Assembly (NCBI GenBank): GCA_905182135.1
Contig: CAJJAG010000005.1
Location: 62,001 to 126,000 of the forward strand
Length of the DNA stretch: 64,000 nt
Reading direction: 5' to 3'
Origin: an uncultured Acidimicrobiaceae bacterium
GTDB lineage: Bacteria > Actinomycetota > Acidimicrobiia > Acidimicrobiales > UBA10347
The notes under the pieces are model-generated. The model was given only the letters and a program-made list of their open reading frames with translations, was not told the DNA's origin and did not search any database. Made by a program: the position numbers and the translations under genes. Of the stretch, positions 1-8,974 are shown piece by piece (the stretch's first letter is position 1; every line of letters begins with the position of its first letter).

Positions 1-1794
1 CAGAGATTCGAGCCTGCCGTCTTCGAGAACGCCGACGTGGTTATCGAGCATGAGTTCCGCAATCCACGCCAACTCGCCGCACCAATTGAGTGCCGCGGTG
101 CAACCGCTACCTGGACCGACGATGGGCACTTGCACGTCTGGGTCAGCACCCAGACGCCCCACAGCTACCGAAGCCGCATCGCTCCGATGTATGACCTGGC
201 GCTATCGAGCATTCACGTGATCGCTGGGCCGTTCGTTGGCGGGGGGTTCGGTGGTAAGGGCGCTCCCGGTCCTGAAGAGCAGCTCATTCCGTATCTCGCC
301 CGTCTCGTCGAGCGCCCCGTTCGTTGGGTCGAATCTCGAACCGAGAACCTGATGTCGGCGCCGCACGGCCGAGCCGAAGATATCCATCTTTGGCTGGCTG
401 GAACCAGCGATGGGGATTTGCAGGCCGTCAAGGTGCAGATGCACAAGGACGCGGGCGCCTACGCCAGTTCTGGCGCGGGTTTACCGAATCGATGGACGGC
501 CCCGATGCTGGCGGGGACTTATTCGATCAGCCACACCGAGTTCGAGCAGATCACCCATGTCACGAACCGGCCACCTGTTGCCGCTCTCCGCGGAGCAGGT
601 CGCGGACCGGTCATCGCAGCACTTGAGCGAGCGGTTGACATGTTCGCATCAGAAATCGGCATGGACCCAGCTGAGCTGCGTCGTCGGAACCTGCTGACTG
701 CTGCCGATATGCCCTATGCCTCGCCGACCGGAGCCTTGTACGACGATGCAGACTACGCCGAAGCGTTGGAACGGGTGTTGGTACTAGCTGACTATACGGC
801 GCTGCGAGCGACCCAGGCCGTGCGCCGGGCGACGCCAACGGAACTCCAAATCGGTATCGGAATTGCGAGTTACAACCATCGAACGTGCGGCGGCGGAGGC
901 GAGTCGGCGTTGGTTCGTATAAACGCCGACGGCAGCGCAACGGTCGTAACGGGCACGACGTCACAGGGTCAAGGCCACGAAGCCACGTGGCGTAAAATTG
1001 CGTCGGGTGAGCTTGGCATCGCGCCTGAACGAATCACCGTTATCGAAGGGAATACCGATGAGATCTCAACCGGCGTAGGCGCCATTGGTTCCCGCTCGGT
1101 GCAGACCGCTGGTCTGGCGATTCACGAGGCTTCAGCCGACGTGGTGTCACAGGCTGCAACGCTTGCTGCCCAGATGCTCGAAGCCGCCGAGGCCGATGTT
1201 GTGCTCGATCGCCAAGCGGGCACCTTCCATGTGGTCGGCACACCAAGTCGATCGCTGGGTTGGGCAGACCTTGCCATCGAGATGCAGGCACGCGACGAGC
1301 AACTCAGTTGTGACCATGTCTATGAGAACGGCGGCAAGGATGTGTATCCATCGGGATGCCACGTCGCTGTTGTTCAGGTCGACGCCGAGACTGGCGAATG
1401 GAAACTAATCCAGTACGCAGCGGTGGATGATGCCGGGGTGCGCGTGAATGACCAGATCGTGCAGGATCAACTGCGTGGTGGCATCGCTCTGGGAGCGGCC
1501 CAGGTGATGGGTGAAGAGGCGCTCTTTGACGATGCTGGCAACCCGTTGACGACAAGCTTCCTGGATTACCAGATCGCTTCGATCGACCAGTTCTGCCAGA
1601 TCGATCTCGAAGCGCAAGTTGTGCCAAGCTCTTTCAACGCCGGCGGCTACAAGGCGGTTGGCGAGTCTGGCCCAATCGGGGCGACACCCGCGGTTCACAA
1701 TGCAGTCCTCGACGCAATCGCTCACCTCGGGGTCCGTCATATCGATATCCCGTGTACACCCCAGAAGGTCTGGCAAGCGATCAACAGTGCGTGA
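1..1794 (+). CDS. Xanthine dehydrogenase-family molybdopterin-binding subunit, 5' partial
   Basis: Large (molybdenum cofactor) subunit of the xanthine dehydrogenase/aldehyde oxidase/CO dehydrogenase-type hydroxylase family, which hydroxylates or oxidises N-heterocycles, purines or aldehydes in the cytoplasm. The reading frame is open from base 1 (QRFEPAVFENADV precedes the first GTG at 37), so the gene starts outside the window and only the C-terminal three quarters or so is seen. Visible family motifs are GGGFGGK (about 240-260), RGAGRGP (about 592-612), a GVGAIGSRS stretch, and AVGESGPIGATPAV near the C-terminus, which carries the Glu that acts as the catalytic base in this family. The FAD and 2Fe-2S subunits are not downstream; they may lie upstream. 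The substrate cannot be told from the sequence. Confidence 0.9.
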   Translation, partial: QRFEPAVFENADVVIEHEFRNPRQLAAPIECRGATATWTDDGHLHVWVSTQTPHSYRSRIAPMYDLALSSIHVIAGPFVGGGFGGKGAPGPEEQLIPYLARLVERPVRWVESRTENLMSAPHGRAEDIHLWLAGTSDGDLQAVKVQMHKDAGAYASSGAGLPNRWTAPMLAGTYSISHTEFEQITHVTNRPPVAALRGAGRGPVIAALERAVDMFASEIGMDPAELRRRNLLTAADMPYASPTGALYDDADYAEALERVLVLADYTALRATQAVRRATPTELQIGIGIASYNHRTCGGGGESALVRINADGSATVVTGTTSQGQGHEATWRKIASGELGIAPERITVIEGNTDEISTGVGAIGSRSVQTAGLAIHEASADVVSQAATLAAQMLEAAEADVVLDRQAGTFHVVGTPSRSLGWADLAIEMQARDEQLSCDHVYENGGKDVYPSGCHVAVVQVDAETGEWKLIQYAAVDDAGVRVNDQIVQDQLRGGIALGAAQVMGEEALFDDAGNPLTTSFLDYQIASIDQFCQIDLEAQVVPSSFNAGGYKAVGESGPIGATPAVHNAVLDAIAHLGVRHIDIPCTPQKVWQAINSA

Positions 1795-2085
1795 CACGCG
1801 ACCGCTACCGAATTGCCGAGTTGGGTCTCGACGCTAGGGGGCGGACCGGCGCGTTCTGCAGCATTGTCACCATCGTCTTCGCAACTCAGAACCCACATGG
1901 GCAGCGTCAAAGGTTGCCGCCAAGGTGCCAGGCCAGTTTGCAGACAGCGTTGCTGCCTAGAACAGATGTGTTCAGGGCCAGAGGTGAAGCGGCGAGAGGC
2001 CAGTGCCTAGATATGTCATTGCAACATGGCGCCGGCACTCTCTCGAAAATTCGAGGGAGATCGGTGGTGGGTACTACGCTGTCCC
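1795..2085. other. Intergenic region, no gene recognised
   Basis: About 290 bases between the molybdenum hydroxylase subunit and the alpha/beta hydrolase. Open frames here are short, start inconsistently and show no family motif. A promoter for the hydrolase may lie here, but no convincing -35/-10 pair was seen. Confidence 0.4.
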
Positions 2086-2802
2086 ATGGCCTTTTTTGAG
2101 CATGACGATGCGACGATCCATTATCAGGTGACAGGCCGTGGTTTTCCGGTGCTGTTGATCGCTCCTGGGGGTATGCATTCCGCGTTCAATAAATGGAATC
2201 TGATGCCGTGGAACCCATTGGCATCGCTGGTCGACAACTTCCAAGTGATTGCAATGGATCAACGCAACGCCGGCCAGTCAACCGCCCCCATCTCGGCCAG
2301 CGATGGTTGGGATACCTATACGGGCGACCAGCTCGGGCTTATGGACGAACTCGGTATCGACCGGTTTGCTGTGGCCGGAATGTGCATTGGTGGCCCGTAC
2401 ATCACTGGGCTGTGTATGGCTGCTCCGGAACGGATTGCCGCAACCGTGATTGTCCAACCGATCGGACTGGACAACAACCAGCAAGCCTTCTATGAGATGT
2501 TCGATGGGTGGCGGGTCGAGGTTGCGCCCGGTCATCCCGAAGCTGATGAGGCTGCGTTCGATACGTTTCGGTCGAACATGTATGACGGTGACTTCTTGTT
2601 CAACACAACACGTGACCAAGCTGCCGCAATCGAGACGCCAACGATGCTGCTCATGGGTAGCGATCTGTATCACCCCGAGTCCACGTCGCGAGAGCTAGCA
2701 GCACTCATGCCCAACTGCACGTTTATTGAAGACTGGAAAGATGGCGATGCTCTTGCGTCAGCCACGGCTGAGATATCGGCGTTTCTTGGTCAGGCAAGTT
2801 GA
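2086..2802 (+). CDS. Alpha/beta hydrolase-fold protein with Cys in the nucleophile elbow
   Basis: A 238-residue alpha/beta hydrolase-fold protein. The ATG at 2086 (MAFFEHDD) is chosen because the family's first beta strand follows directly; an in-frame ATG at 2026 adds 20 unlikely residues. The oxyanion-hole region is LLIAPGG (about residues 23-29). The nucleophile elbow reads AGMCIGG, so Cys100 sits where most relatives have Ser. The acid region is MGSDLYHP, but no His is visible near the C-terminus where the triad His normally lies. It may therefore be a dienelactone-hydrolase-like Cys enzyme or a non-canonical member. The reaction is unknown. It is a single gene, convergent with the gene at 2922. 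Confidence 0.8.
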   Translation: MAFFEHDDATIHYQVTGRGFPVLLIAPGGMHSAFNKWNLMPWNPLASLVDNFQVIAMDQRNAGQSTAPISASDGWDTYTGDQLGLMDELGIDRFAVAGMCIGGPYITGLCMAAPERIAATVIVQPIGLDNNQQAFYEMFDGWRVEVAPGHPEADEAAFDTFRSNMYDGDFLFNTTRDQAAAIETPTMLLMGSDLYHPESTSRELAALMPNCTFIEDWKDGDALASATAEISAFLGQAS

Positions 2803-2816
2803 GACAGCTTTCAAGC

Positions 2817-2856
2817 CTCTGAACAACAGATTGCCGGCTTCGCTACAGGTTCAGAG
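2817..2856. terminator. Possible bidirectional terminator hairpin
   Basis: CTCTGAAC (2817-2824) and GTTCAGAG (2849-2856) form a perfect 8-bp stem around a 24-nt loop. It lies in the convergent gap between genes ending at 2802 (+) and 2922 (-). There is no T-run and the loop is long, so this is a weak call. Confidence 0.3.
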
Positions 2857-2921
2857 AGCAGCGTGGCTGATTGGTTCGACTGGTAGGGCCGGGTCCTTGC
2901 GGTGAGGCCCGCTAACAACGG

Positions 2922-3653
2922 CTAGATCGCGATCCAGAAGCTACTGGATTGGGCGACGCAGGTGCCATCGCTGGCAAATACAGCCCCGCCTGCTCCGCGT
3001 TTTCTGCCGTCCCAGTCTTGGGAGTACGTCCCGTTCCACGCGACGAGTGCATAGGTGGCGCCAGGTTCAAGAGCCACGGGCACGTCAACCGCAAGTTGGG
3101 CGGTCACCGCATGGCAACGGCCGCCCGCATTGCCTGCGTACCATGCTTGAGCGCAGTCGATCGCAGCCCAGAGAGCGCCTTCGTCTACCGCTCCTGTGTC
3201 GTTGACCGCCCAGGCAGGCACGGTCCAGTCGGTTGCCCACCGGCCGTCCTGAAGTGGCCCTGAGTGGACTCGCATTGTGTCTGGCTCGAGTCCGCATGAA
3301 AAGCACACGGGCACCGGGTGCTCATCGTGCAAAGGAAATCGTGTGCGAGCGTCTGCGGCATTATCGATCGAAACTGGGCTGGTTGTGCTGAATGCTGGCT
3401 GCCAGCGAGTCGCGATCAGTACAGGGTTGACGGGTTCAGACGGGTCAATTAGGTGCCAGTTGTCGTCGTCGACGTCGACGATGAACATGTCGACTTCCAG
3501 CGGAATAGGACGTCGGATCGCAACGGTTACTGGTTCACCGATAGCGGTGGTGAAACGATGGGCGGCCCAGCCGCCCTGCCCGGATCCGGTCGGCCCTTGA
3601 AACCAGGAACCGATGCGGATGGGGTTTGCCCCGCTCACGCTGGAGAGACCCAA
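2922..3653 (-). CDS. Double-hotdog thioesterase-like protein, tandem copy 2
   Basis: A 243-residue cytoplasmic protein that reads as two hotdog-like halves. The N-terminal half has GQGGWAAHRF and RRPIPLEVD, resembling the active-site helix and second strand of acyl-CoA thioesterase hotdogs. The C-terminal half ends with WDGRKRGAGGAVFASDG, typical of the closing hotdog strands. Between them is VCFSCGLEPD, a CxxCG motif kept in the neighbouring paralogue. It is the second of two tandem, clearly homologous genes; its ATG lies inside the 3' end of the upstream copy (19-bp overlap), implying translational coupling. The likely role is acyl-CoA or acyl-thioester handling in the surrounding catabolic block, but no substrate can be assigned. 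Confidence 0.75.
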   Translation of the reverse strand: MGLSSVSGANPIRIGSWFQGPTGSGQGGWAAHRFTTAIGEPVTVAIRRPIPLEVDMFIVDVDDDNWHLIDPSEPVNPVLIATRWQPAFSTTSPVSIDNAADARTRFPLHDEHPVPVCFSCGLEPDTMRVHSGPLQDGRWATDWTVPAWAVNDTGAVDEGALWAAIDCAQAWYAGNAGGRCHAVTAQLAVDVPVALEPGATYALVAWNGTYSQDWDGRKRGAGGAVFASDGTCVAQSSSFWIAI

Positions 3654-4345
3654 AAGGAACGGGAGCTGACAACGAGGTTCCCAGCGCTGTCAAAGAGCGC
3701 CGCAGCCGCACCGCGCTTGCGTCCATCCCACCTGGGTGAATAGTCACCGTGCCACGCGACGAGTGCGTAGTCGGTTTCCGGCTCGATTGGAGCGATGACA
3801 TCGACAGCGAATTGCACCGTGACTGCCTGGCCAGGTGCAGGCATGCTGTGACCGATGTACCAACCGCAACTGCAGTCGACGGCCATCCAGACCAGTGACA
3901 TGTCCACGGCACCATCGACCACAGCCCATTCGGGTAGGCGCAAGGGGGTGGCCCAGCGGCCGTCGCCTAACGGTCCTGCTTGCACCTGGAGCGAGTCGTC
4001 GCCGACGCCGCACGAGAGGCAATGTGGCGCGGGATGTTCCTCGGCCGTCAAGGGGAACCCACCGCGAGCGTCCGCAGCCTGCTCGATGCTGACAGGCGTC
4101 GTGGTGGGGTAGTCCGCGGACCAACGCGTGGCTTCGAGGATCACGGTCCCGGGATCAGATGGATCGACGAGATGCCACCGATCATCTCGGTGCACAATGT
4201 CTAAGTCGGTCTCCAGCGGGATGCGGCTTCGCAGTGCAACCGTGACGGGTTCGCCAATCGCCTGAACGAACTCGTGGCAGGTATAGCCACCCTGCCCCAT
4301 GCCCGTCTGGCCTTGGCGTTGTGTTGGAACTCGAATCGTACTCAC
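3635..4345 (-). CDS. Double-hotdog thioesterase-like protein, tandem copy 1
   Basis: Paralogue of the following gene, with the same order of elements: GMGQGGYTCHEF, RSRIPLETD, then HCLSCGVGDD (CxxCG), and WDGRKRGAAAALFDSAG near the end. A GTG at 4345 is preferred because homology to the partner begins just after it. A longer frame back to 4438 would run into the amidohydrolase gene and adds low-complexity residues. That leaves 52 bases to the amidohydrolase stop, so the three genes probably form one minus-strand operon. The function is inferred from fold only; paired copies could form a heteromer. Confidence 0.72.
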   Translation of the reverse strand: MSTIRVPTQRQGQTGMGQGGYTCHEFVQAIGEPVTVALRSRIPLETDLDIVHRDDRWHLVDPSDPGTVILEATRWSADYPTTTPVSIEQAADARGGFPLTAEEHPAPHCLSCGVGDDSLQVQAGPLGDGRWATPLRLPEWAVVDGAVDMSLVWMAVDCSCGWYIGHSMPAPGQAVTVQFAVDVIAPIEPETDYALVAWHGDYSPRWDGRKRGAAAALFDSAGNLVVSSRSFWVSPA

Positions 4346-4397
4346 GATTGCGCAACGTACTGCGCCGCCCCAACCCGCACCAAGACCTGAGGTGTGA

Positions 4398-5600
4398 CTA
4401 GGGGCGACCGGCCGGTAGGCCGAAGAGGGTGCGAGCATTGTCGCCGATGAAGCCAGCTTGCTGATCCTGCGGGAACATAGCGACCAGAGCGTTCAGGTCG
4501 TGCACGTATTCGGGGGTGTGGTCAGCATGAGGGAAGTCCGATGCCCACATGAACCGGTCAGCACCAAATCGATCAGCGAGTGACGGAATCGTTCGTTCGT
4601 CGGGGTCGCAGCTGATCCAGATTCGCTCTCGAAAATAGTCGCTTGGTTTGTGCTGTAGCGGCACCCGTTCGCCGATGAAGGTGTGCCCGTAGACCGCGTC
4701 GATCCGATCGAGCCAGTAGCCGATCCAGCCGCCGCCAGACTCAAGCACGAGCACCTTGAGTTGGGGGAACTTGTCGAACACGCCGTAGTCGAACAGGGTT
4801 GTGAACTGGTGGCGCACGCCGTCGCTCGCAGCGACCGACGCCAGCAGTCTCAGCTGCTTTACGTTCTCCCACGAACCCATACGCTCGCCCTTGGTCCATT
4901 GCGGTTCGAATGTCGGATGGATAGCGAAGGGAATATCGAGATCTTGCGCCGTTGCGAAGACGATGTCGTGGTCGGGGTGCCCGAGAGGCTTGGCATCATG
5001 AGTGAAAGGGCAGACGTAGGCGCCCTTCGCGCCGTCTTCGACCGCTCGGCGCATTTCGACGGCCGCAGCGGCCGGGTCGCTCAGCGACAGATGCGCAGTT
5101 GGAACGAGGCGAGGTTGATCGGCGGCGAATTCGCAGATCCAGCGGTTGTACGCGCGGGTATAGGCCTGGCAGAGCTCGGGATCCTTTAGCTCGGCTTCCC
5201 ATAACAGCCCGACGGTTGTATACAAGATCGCGATGTCGATGTTCTCGGCGTCGAGTACGTCGATGCGCTCGCCCGCATGCATCGTCCCGTATGGGGCTTC
5301 GCGAAGGTAGGTGCGCTCAGGATCCCTTTGCAAAGCAGCAAGGTCGGGGTAGCCCATTGCTCCCAAGGTCGATGGCATGCCTCGTCGGCTCATCGTCGAG
5401 CGCTGGCCGTTAATCTCGAGTTCTTCGAGCCCGTTCTCATCGATTCGGATGCGTAGCGCTCGATCCCGATACTTAGGGTCGATGTAGTTCTCCCAGAGGT
5501 CGGGTGGCTCAAGAATGTGCGCATCGGCATCGACGGCGCCTCCGACAGCGATGCGATGTGTCTGGTGCATCGCTTTCTGTGCCTCTACGAATACCGACAT
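4398..5600 (-). CDS. Amidohydrolase 2 (ACMSD-like TIM-barrel) family protein
   Basis: A 400-residue protein of the amidohydrolase_2 family (COG2159), metal-dependent TIM-barrel decarboxylases/hydrolases. The N-terminal motif is VDADAHILEP, where the classic HxH becomes AxH, as is usual in the DADxHxxEP subgroup. Further motifs are FAIHPTFEPQW (metal His after strand 5), LVLESGGGWIGYWLDR and MWASDFPHADHTPEY (the conserved Asp near the C-terminus). Members commonly occur in aromatic or xenobiotic degradation in actinobacteria. It is the first gene of the block leading into the two hotdog genes; the chemistry is not determinable here. Confidence 0.88.
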   Translation of the reverse strand: MSVFVEAQKAMHQTHRIAVGGAVDADAHILEPPDLWENYIDPKYRDRALRIRIDENGLEELEINGQRSTMSRRGMPSTLGAMGYPDLAALQRDPERTYLREAPYGTMHAGERIDVLDAENIDIAILYTTVGLLWEAELKDPELCQAYTRAYNRWICEFAADQPRLVPTAHLSLSDPAAAAVEMRRAVEDGAKGAYVCPFTHDAKPLGHPDHDIVFATAQDLDIPFAIHPTFEPQWTKGERMGSWENVKQLRLLASVAASDGVRHQFTTLFDYGVFDKFPQLKVLVLESGGGWIGYWLDRIDAVYGHTFIGERVPLQHKPSDYFRERIWISCDPDERTIPSLADRFGADRFMWASDFPHADHTPEYVHDLNALVAMFPQDQQAGFIGDNARTLFGLPAGRP

Positions 5601-5679
5601 GGTGTTCCCCTGGTTGTCCGACTGTGGTTCCTGTCGACCTTAGAACACCGCCGCTGTGCAACGTCTTTGTGGATCGCTG

Positions 5680-6600
5680 CTATTCAAATATTGACGTTTG
5701 CTCAGGTTCCTCGACGGCGGGCGCCTCGGGTAGGGGGGCGACTGCGGGATATTGCATACTGACTGCAGTGTGAAGCGCTCGCGCAAGCCCGGGCGAATCA
5801 AGATTTTCAGGTTGGTGCACAAACACGTACGGCTCTCGGCCCTGGTCGAGCCAGCTGATGAGTTTCGGCACCCACTTAAGTAATCCCTTCATCGTGCCTT
5901 GAGGCGAGTCCTCGCCGATCACTCGGATGATTGGGCGCGACCCAACTGCGTCAAGCGTGATGGGAAGGTCGGGCTTATTTCCCTTCTCCTCGGTCGCTGC
6001 GGAACTGACTGCGGGCACGGCGTGCAGCGGCCGGGTATCGAGGACGATGCGCGAAATATCACGTTCAATAAGGAGTTCGTCCAGTTCTTGCTGTGCTGCA
6101 GACCCGTCGAACCACGCGAGATGGCGTAGCTCAAGCGCCCACTTCCAGTCCTGCGGTAGCCGTCGAACAAAGTTGAGTAACAGGGGAAGTGCTTCGGGAC
6201 CGAATGTGGGTGGGAGCTGGGCCTGCACTGGTCCGAGTCGTTCGCCCAGCGGCTCCATGGCCGTTAGGAAGCTGCGCACCGGTCGGGCTACGTCGTTGAG
6301 TTGACGTTCGTGGGTGATCTCTTTCGGCAGCTTGAACATGAATTGAAAATCAGTGGGCGTCTGTTCGAGCCAGCGCGCCACGGTCTCGGTCGAGGGTTCG
6401 GCATAGAACGTGGTGTTGCCTTCGACGGCGTTGCAGAGTTTCGGGTACAAGCTGAGCTCGGTACCTTGTCGAGTCTTCTGCGGATACCAGCGCCCGACCC
6501 ATTGCCGTTGCGCCCACATCGGACACCCGACGCGAAGCACCCGCTTCTTGTCAGCTTCGACTGACTCTGTCTCTTCGATTGACTCTGTCTCGGTGTCCAC
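5680..6600 (-). CDS. DUF72 domain-containing protein
   Basis: A 306-residue DUF72 (COG1801) protein, a TIM-barrel-like family of unknown biochemical function. The family signature is visible: VGCPMWAQRQWVGRWYP near the start, NAVEGNTTFYAEPS, then FKLPKEITHER, and later EDSPQGTMKGLLKWVPKL. The first 20 residues are acidic (repeated ETESIEETES) and are probably a disordered tail; a later start is possible. It sits between the amidohydrolase and a PhyH gene on the same strand, with about 80 and 130 bases of spacing. Confidence 0.85.
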   Translation of the reverse strand: MDTETESIEETESVEADKKRVLRVGCPMWAQRQWVGRWYPQKTRQGTELSLYPKLCNAVEGNTTFYAEPSTETVARWLEQTPTDFQFMFKLPKEITHERQLNDVARPVRSFLTAMEPLGERLGPVQAQLPPTFGPEALPLLLNFVRRLPQDWKWALELRHLAWFDGSAAQQELDELLIERDISRIVLDTRPLHAVPAVSSAATEEKGNKPDLPITLDAVGSRPIIRVIGEDSPQGTMKGLLKWVPKLISWLDQGREPYVFVHQPENLDSPGLARALHTAVSMQYPAVAPLPEAPAVEEPEQTSIFE

Positions 6601-6730
6601 GGCTCGAAGCTACACGGCGCCGTGGCCGTGTAGCGGTCTGAGATATGTTCCGGCCGGCTGGTGTCGCCCAAAGTGGGCAAGAAACCAACACACAAATCTC
6701 GGGAGGAGCGAAGGTCGCTTGGGGTGGGCT

Positions 6731-7870
6731 TCAGATGCCGATGTCTCGACGGTTGTAGTTACGAAGGATTGAAGCGCGAGTTTCTGGGCAATAGCGGTGT
6801 TGGTTTTCCTGACCAGCCAATGGCGCGTACACGTACGGTGTCTCGTCGCGGAAGTGCTGGGCCCGAGCATCGATGGCCAGAGCGATAGTGCGGCAGCGTT
6901 CAGTCACATAGTCCTCGTCATAAAAGCTGCCTTCACCGCTCAACATGCCGTGCTGGTTGATAACTGAGGAGTAACGATGGAAACCGAAGTTCACGGTGAC
7001 GCGACGATCCGGCGACGTGTTGGGGAACGATCCATGCAGTGTCTGACGGTTGGTCATGGTCAGGTCGCCTGGGCCACATACCAACGGGATCGCGCCGGGC
7101 AAGCGTTGGTCGCCATCGTTTTGGTCGACCAATTTTTTGATGTCTACCTTGCCCGAGGTGTGAGATCCTGGCATGACCCAGACGCCATTTCCGGGGGTGC
7201 TTCCCCACAGCTGGAGCTGAAAGTTGAAGCCATGGATACCGGGATTCCAGTCAGGGTTGTCCCAGTGGATCTGGCCGTCTTGGTGCCACGCGACCGATGG
7301 ACCTAGGCCGGGTTCCTTGACGAATAGCACCTCGTTGAACGGCGTAAAGTCTGGGCCATTCACGGCCTCGGCAATGCGAAGCAAGTCAGGATGGCCATAG
7401 ACCCGCAGAAAGGCCTCGCTGAGCTCAAGGCATCCGCTGACCAGAAATGGGACCTCGGCAGGAGCGTCACTATCGGGGGTCGGCTCGTGCATCTTGACCT
7501 GGTGACGGCCGTTCAGCAGGGACTTGCCACCCCACGGGTCGCTCAATGGTTTGGTCATGAGCCAGGGGTTGATTTCGAAGTCGATCCCCAAGGCCGGCCG
7601 GCCCTGTTTGTCGATGGTCGATCGCTTGGTCGGATACGGAGCGCGCTCGAGCAACGCATCGATCTCTACTTGAAGCTCTGCAAGTTCGCCGCCGTCGACA
7701 ACGTTCTCGAAGACATAGAAGCCGTGTTCCCAGTACGCCGCCAGGATGTCGGGGTGTACCGCGCCATCGGCCGCGAACCGAATCGGGCCACGGTTGTTCA
7801 TGGCTAGTGCCGCTTCCTGGCCTGTCGCGTAGTAGTCCTTGGTCGACAGTTCACCCACGTCGAGAGTCAT
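6731..7870 (-). CDS. Phytanoyl-CoA dioxygenase (PhyH) family protein
   Basis: A 379-residue Fe(II)/2-oxoglutarate-dependent oxygenase of the PhyH family. The facial triad is visible: His196 and Asp198 in VAWHQDG, then His279 in TLHGSFPN, with Arg289/290 (SPDRRVTVNF) for 2-oxoglutarate binding. The length fits the family. Bacterial PhyH enzymes hydroxylate varied small molecules, including secondary metabolites and phosphonates, so the substrate is open. The SDR upstream (7881-8735) is 10 bases away and co-directional; hydroxylation followed by alcohol oxidation by the SDR is a plausible pairing. Confidence 0.9.
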   Translation of the reverse strand: MTLDVGELSTKDYYATGQEAALAMNNRGPIRFAADGAVHPDILAAYWEHGFYVFENVVDGGELAELQVEIDALLERAPYPTKRSTIDKQGRPALGIDFEINPWLMTKPLSDPWGGKSLLNGRHQVKMHEPTPDSDAPAEVPFLVSGCLELSEAFLRVYGHPDLLRIAEAVNGPDFTPFNEVLFVKEPGLGPSVAWHQDGQIHWDNPDWNPGIHGFNFQLQLWGSTPGNGVWVMPGSHTSGKVDIKKLVDQNDGDQRLPGAIPLVCGPGDLTMTNRQTLHGSFPNTSPDRRVTVNFGFHRYSSVINQHGMLSGEGSFYDEDYVTERCRTIALAIDARAQHFRDETPYVYAPLAGQENQHRYCPETRASILRNYNRRDIGI

Positions 7871-7880
7871 TAATTTGGGC

Positions 7881-8735
7881 TCATTGGTCTAGCCGCTCGA
7901 CTCTGGCAGGTCGGCCGGTCGTGCCGTGAGCCATACCCACGTTGCGGTGCAGGTTGCGGGTGTTCTTAGCCTGGCCATGTATTGCTGGGCCCCGGGCAAG
8001 CAGCCCGCCATCCACGGTGAGCGACTGCCCGGTGATGAACGATGAATCAGCACCGGCCAGGAAAAGAGCGGCGCCCGCGATGTCGCTGCCTTCGCCTCGG
8101 CGCTTGAGCGGTTGGAACTCGCTCATGACCCGTTCGGCATCTTCTTCGTCGCCCGAGTGCATCAACGGGGTGAAGATGAGGCCTGGGCAGATGCTGTTCA
8201 CCCGGATGTTGTGAGGCGCCAGTTCGACTGCAGTGTTCTTGCCTAGGTTGATTACGGCCGCCTTGGCTGCGGAGTATGGCTGCGGACCAGCACCGCCGCC
8301 GATGCCAGCGATTGAGGCGGTGTTGATGATCGAACCGCCTTCACCTTGATCGATCATTACCCGGGCGCCGTGCTTGATCCCGAGGAAGACGCCCTTGGTC
8401 AAGATCCCAAATGTTTCGTCCCAGTCTTCGGCTTTGATTTCGGTGATCGGGCCGAATGCGCCGCCGATACCAGCGTTGTTGAAGAGGATGTCCAACCGAC
8501 CAAACGCGTCGGTTGCTAAAGCGATAGCGGCAGCAACGTCGTCCTCGACGGCAACATCGCACTTCGTGAACCGGCATTTGTGGCCAAGGCGATCAGCTGC
8601 GGCCGTGCCGCTCTCGCTATTGAAGTCGGCAATGATGACGCTCGCTCCTTCGGCAATGAACCGTTCGGCGGTCGCCAGTCCCATGCCGCTGGCAGCCCCG
8701 GTGATTACTGCTACTTGTCCGTCTAGTTGGCCCAT
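7881..8735 (-). CDS. SDR-family oxidoreductase
   Basis: A classical short-chain dehydrogenase/reductase, 284 residues, about 30 longer than usual because of a C-terminal tail after the normal SLTVDGGLLAR end. The Rossmann motif is TGAASGMGLA (residues 12-21), with NNAGIGG, an active-site Ser in NTASIAGIGG, and YSAAK (Tyr/Lys). Asp in IIADFNS suggests NAD(H) preference. It is the probable first gene of a pair with the PhyH dioxygenase. The 239 bases upstream to the next gene hold no recognised gene and presumably carry its promoter. Confidence 0.9.
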   Translation of the reverse strand: MGQLDGQVAVITGAASGMGLATAERFIAEGASVIIADFNSESGTAAADRLGHKCRFTKCDVAVEDDVAAAIALATDAFGRLDILFNNAGIGGAFGPITEIKAEDWDETFGILTKGVFLGIKHGARVMIDQGEGGSIINTASIAGIGGGAGPQPYSAAKAAVINLGKNTAVELAPHNIRVNSICPGLIFTPLMHSGDEEDAERVMSEFQPLKRRGEGSDIAGAALFLAGADSSFITGQSLTVDGGLLARGPAIHGQAKNTRNLHRNVGMAHGTTGRPARVERLDQ

Positions 8736-8974
8736 GCTCTGTTCCCCTGGTTTCTAACAACTGTGTCCCATGATCTTGTCAGCTCGGCGACGTGTGGACC
8801 ATTTCGCGTGGTTTGTGCGTCGGTCGAGCATGTCGAAACACTGAACCATGTCAACGGTTCATCTCGCGATGCTCATGGTGACGCTTACTGCAGCAGCTAC
8901 GCCCGCGCCGAGACAAACCCCTCGCACAGATGTAGGAGGAGCAGCTGTCTGTATCGGTTAGTGAGGTCGGTGAA

